NCBI GenBank assembly: GCA_903953145.1 | Contig: CAJBIL010000396.1 | Span: 1-7,597, forward strand | Direction of reading: 5' to 3' | Source of the DNA: an uncultured beta proteobacterium | GTDB lineage: Bacteria; Pseudomonadota; Gammaproteobacteria; Burkholderiales; Rhodocyclaceae | Length of the DNA stretch: 7,597 nucleotides | Shown: positions 5,004 to 7,597 of the stretch, in pieces | How positions within the stretch are numbered: the stretch's first letter is position 1 | Layout of the letters: the number at the start of each line of letters is the position of its first letter | Program-made: the position numbers and the translations under genes | The notes under the pieces: model-generated | Told to the model about the DNA's origin: nothing | What the model saw: the letters and a program-made list of their open reading frames with translations, nothing else | The model's database searches: none

Positions 5004-7597
5004 ATGCCACGTACCCTACTTTCCATTTATCCGAAGAAAACCGACCGTTTCGACGAGATGCTCGCCGAGGATGGCGCGTTGCGCCCTTCGTGGCAGGGAT
5101 TTTTTGACCACCTGAGTGCGGCCACGCCCGAGCAGATGCGGCATCGGCTCGATTATGTGCGCCGGCGCATTCTGGAAAACGGCGTTACCTACAACGTCTA
5201 CGCCGACCCGAAAGGTGCCGACCGGCCATGGGAACTTGATCCCCTGCCGCTGATTTTATCGGCCGGCGAGTGGCAGGAAATTTCCAGTGCGGTGACGCAA
5301 CGGGCGCGCCTGCTCAATGCCGTGCTCGGGGATCTCTACGGTGAGCAGACTTTGCTCAAGGATGGCACCCTGCCGCCGGCGCTGGTTTATGGCCATAACG
5401 GCTTTCTCTGGCCTTGTCAGGGGGTCAAGCCGCCGGGCGATACCTGGCTGCATCTTTACGCAGCCGATCTCGCACGCTCGCCGGATGGCCGCTGGTGGGT
5501 GATCGCCGACCGCACGCAAGTCCCGTCCGGTGCAGGATATGCGCTGGAAAACCGGCTGATTGTCTCGCGCGCTTTCCCCGAGCAGTTCCGCGATCTGCGC
5601 GTGCAGCATCTGGCGTATTTCTTCCGCGCCTTGCAGGATAGTCTGGCGCAGTGGGCGCCGCGTGAAGTGGCCGGCAGCAAGGAGCCGCCGCTGATCGTGC
5701 TGCTCACGCCCGGCCCGTATAACGAAACCTATTTTGAACATGCCTATCTGGCGCGCTACCTCGGCTTCCCGCTGGTCGAGGGGCAGGATCTGACGGTGCG
5801 TGCCGACTGTGTTTATCTGAAGACATTGACCGGCCTGCGCCGCGTACATGCGATTTTGCGCCGCCTGGATGATGATTACTGTGATCCGCTCGAGCTACGT
5901 GGCGATTCGGCGCTGGGCGTGCCGGGCTTGTTGCAGGCGGTGCGCGCTGGCAAGGTGCTGGTCGCTAATGCCTTGGGTAGCGGCTTGCTTGAATCGGCCG
6001 CGCTGCCGGGCTTTTTACCGGGCGCCTGTGAAAAACTGCTCGGTGAGCCGCTGGCCATGCCGTCGGTGGGTACCTGGTGGTGTGGCGAGCCGACGGCGCT
6101 CGAATTCACGATCAAGAATCTGGATCAGTTGGTGATCAAGGGCGCCTTTCCTTCGCAGCGCATGGACCCGGTGTTTGGCAACAAGTTAAAGTCTGCCGCG
6201 CGTGAAGAGATGATCGCCCGTTTGCGGGCTCGCCCGCAGGCTTATGTGGCACAGGAGCTGGTTGATTTCTCGCAGGCGCCGGCGTGGAGCACTGCGCACG
6301 AGCGCTGTTTGCTGCCGCGCGGCGTTGCCCTGCGGGTTTATGTTGCGGCAACGCCGGAGGGCTATGTGGTGATGCCTGGCGGGTTGACGCGGGTTTCTGC
6401 TGCGGCTGATGCACGCATCATATCGATGCAGCGTGGCGGTTCAAGCAAGGACACCTGGGTGCTGACCGAGAACTCGGGGGCGGTTGATACTTTCAGCTTG
6501 CTCCGGCCTTCTGTCGGGCGCGCTGATCTGGTGCGTGGCGGGCGTAATCTGTCTTCGCGGGTGGTTGAGAACCTTTACTGGTTTGGCCGTTATACCGAGC
6601 GCTGTGACGATGCCGCACGGATGCTGCGGGTTGGCCTGTCGCGCCTGGTTGAAGCCGATGCTGATGCCATGCCGGCACTGATCGCGGCCTTTGATCTGTG
6701 TCGTTCGCTCAAACTGCTGCCGGAAGCTGAAGCTGAAGCGGAGGCCGATGCAGAGACTGAGGAAGTGGCTGATGCAGAGGCTCGCTCAGTGCCTGAGCCG
6801 AAGCACGGGCTCAAGACGCAGTCACAGTCACAAACGCAATCGCAAACTCAATCTCAAGAAAAATCATCAGCAGAAATAAGCGTCGCTAAACCTGCGGCCG
6901 GTGCAACTGCCGTCATCCACCGCCCTGATCTTGAAAAACGGATGCTCGATGCGATCTGCGACAAGGAATGGGGCGATGGTCTGGCCGGTAACATCCGGCG
7001 CTTGCTGTGGGTGGGCGCGCAGGTACGCGAGCGCTTTTCACTCGATAACTGGCACGCGCTGAACCGCATGCAGCATCAGTTGCAGCGTTACAGCGAGGTG
7101 CGGCCGGAGATCAGCGATGCGCTTGGCTTTCTTGATCAGGTTTTACTCGCCTCGTCGTCACTGGCCGGTTTTGTAACTGACAACATGACGCGTGACGATG
7201 GCTGGCGTTTTCTGATTATTGGCCGGCGTATCGAGCGGCTTATTTTCCTCTCCGATGCGATTGGCCAGTTCCTCCGCCTTGCCTCTACGCGCGCGCCCGG
7301 CAGCATCGAGTGGTTGCTTGAGTTGACGGACAGCATCATTACTTACCGCTCGCGCTACCTGACGCAGCCCGAACTCCTGCCCGCGCTTGACCTGATTATT
7401 TTTGATGAGGCCAATCCACACGCCGTCGGCTTTCAGCTGCAAAATCTGCTGCGCTATGTTGTTCGCCTGGCGGCTGATCATGGCGAGGGCGAACCGTCTG
7501 AAGACCCGATCAATCTGTTGCTGCGCAGCTTGCTGGCGCGTTTGCACGCCTTTGATCTGGCGCGTTTCGAGGCGCTGGATTTCAGCGACTGCGACAA
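5004..7597 (+). CDS. Circularly permuted ATP-grasp (type 2) fused to alpha-E domain; 3' end outside window
   Basis: The frame is open from ATG 5004 to the window edge (864 codons, no stop reached). Residues about 20-480 form a circularly permuted ATP-grasp type 2 domain, with ENGVTYNVYADPKG (58-71), DRPWELDPLPL (73-83), LLTPGPYNETYFEHAYLA (233-250), NALGSGLLES (322-331), VIKGAFPSQRM (near 377-387), QELV (E418) and MPGGLTRV (457-464). Residues from about 516 start an alpha-E (DUF403) helical domain with LSSRVVENLYWFGRYTER. That domain is interrupted by a low-complexity insert at 574-638 and resumes with LEKRML and RFSLDNWHALNRMQ. ATP-grasp enzymes join a carboxylate to an amine through an acyl phosphate. 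The ATP-grasp and alpha-E parts are separate genes in many genomes. An in-frame TAG at 4995-4997 rules out a longer start, and no Shine-Dalgarno precedes the ATG. It probably works with the upstream transglutaminase and DUF2126 proteins; the product is unknown. Confidence 0.93.
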   Translation, partial: MPRTLLSIYPKKTDRFDEMLAEDGALRPSWQGFFDHLSAATPEQMRHRLDYVRRRILENGVTYNVYADPKGADRPWELDPLPLILSAGEWQEISSAVTQRARLLNAVLGDLYGEQTLLKDGTLPPALVYGHNGFLWPCQGVKPPGDTWLHLYAADLARSPDGRWWVIADRTQVPSGAGYALENRLIVSRAFPEQFRDLRVQHLAYFFRALQDSLAQWAPREVAGSKEPPLIVLLTPGPYNETYFEHAYLARYLGFPLVEGQDLTVRADCVYLKTLTGLRRVHAILRRLDDDYCDPLELRGDSALGVPGLLQAVRAGKVLVANALGSGLLESAALPGFLPGACEKLLGEPLAMPSVGTWWCGEPTALEFTIKNLDQLVIKGAFPSQRMDPVFGNKLKSAAREEMIARLRARPQAYVAQELVDFSQAPAWSTAHERCLLPRGVALRVYVAATPEGYVVMPGGLTRVSAAADARIISMQRGGSSKDTWVLTENSGAVDTFSLLRPSVGRADLVRGGRNLSSRVVENLYWFGRYTERCDDAARMLRVGLSRLVEADADAMPALIAAFDLCRSLKLLPEAEAEAEADAETEEVADAEARSVPEPKHGLKTQSQSQTQSQTQSQEKSSAEISVAKPAAGATAVIHRPDLEKRMLDAICDKEWGDGLAGNIRRLLWVGAQVRERFSLDNWHALNRMQHQLQRYSEVRPEISDALGFLDQVLLASSSLAGFVTDNMTRDDGWRFLIIGRRIERLIFLSDAIGQFLRLASTRAPGSIEWLLELTDSIITYRSRYLTQPELLPALDLIIFDEANPHAVGFQLQNLLRYVVRLAADHGEGEPSEDPINLLLRSLLARLHAFDLARFEALDFSDCD
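6723..6917 (+). repeat. Low-complexity coding insert with hexamer-like repeats in the alpha-E domain
   Basis: The DNA begins with GAAGCT-type hexamers (6723-6740) encoding alternating Glu-Ala. It later carries a run of CARWCN-type hexamers (6819-6857) encoding QSQSQTQSQTQSQ at residues 606-618. Between and after lie charged and Ser/Ala-rich residues with relatively AT-rich codons (AAA, TCA, ATA), unlike the flanks. The insert separates two conserved parts of the alpha-E domain and is probably a flexible, exposed loop. The reading frame is maintained throughout. Confidence 0.75.

Noticed and set aside
5256..5849. 197-codon minus-strand open frame opposite the ATP-grasp domain
   Set aside because: It lies wholly over conserved ATP-grasp sequence on the plus strand and shows no domain or start signal of its own.
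1..7597. CRISPR array, tRNA or rRNA gene, insertion sequence
   Set aside because: No regularly spaced repeats, tRNA-like cloverleaf, rRNA signature or transposase-like product was seen; the only repeats are short words and the low-complexity coding insert.

Overview
The window is about 7.6 kb of moderately GC-rich bacterial DNA with dense coding. Protein content and codon use suggest a betaproteobacterium, perhaps a Rhodocyclales-type genome such as Dechloromonas or Azonexus. That assignment rests on general resemblance, not on a marker gene.

Left part (1-1298), all on the minus strand: a compact type II toxin-antitoxin pair, vapB then vapC, joined by an ATGA overlap. It has its own strong ribosome binding site and a possible operator/promoter, and the same 11-bp word lies at both ends of the cassette. 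Next to it is an acidic, soluble protein of about 184 residues that I do not recognise. Positions 1299-1498 form a divergent intergenic region with direct and inverted repeats. It ends in a 7-bp inverted repeat directly in front of the ribosome binding site of the next gene.

Right part (1499-7597), all on the plus strand: an apparent operon for a predicted amide-bond-forming (amidoligase) system. The first product is a transglutaminase-like cysteine protein with an intact Cys-His-Asp triad. The second is an 817-residue DUF2126 putative amidoligase with glutamine-synthetase-like motifs. The third is a circularly permuted ATP-grasp domain fused to an alpha-E (DUF403) domain, which runs off the right edge. 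These families recur together in bacteria and are predicted to make or modify a peptide-like product, but their substrate is unknown.

The most striking point is that the transglutaminase and DUF2126 reading frames are in the same frame and are separated by one TGA (2330-2332). The seven sense codons between that TGA and the DUF2126 ATG look like relic or still-translated coding sequence. As I recall, many proteobacterial homologues are one fused protein of about 1100 residues that reads through this junction with a Cys near this position. The TGA could be a nonsense change, a sequencing error, a genuine gene fission with re-initiation, or a recoded codon. Also notable are a 65-residue Glu/Ala and Gln/Ser/Thr low-complexity insert inside the alpha-E domain and a hairpin-rich 196-bp gap before the ATP-grasp gene.
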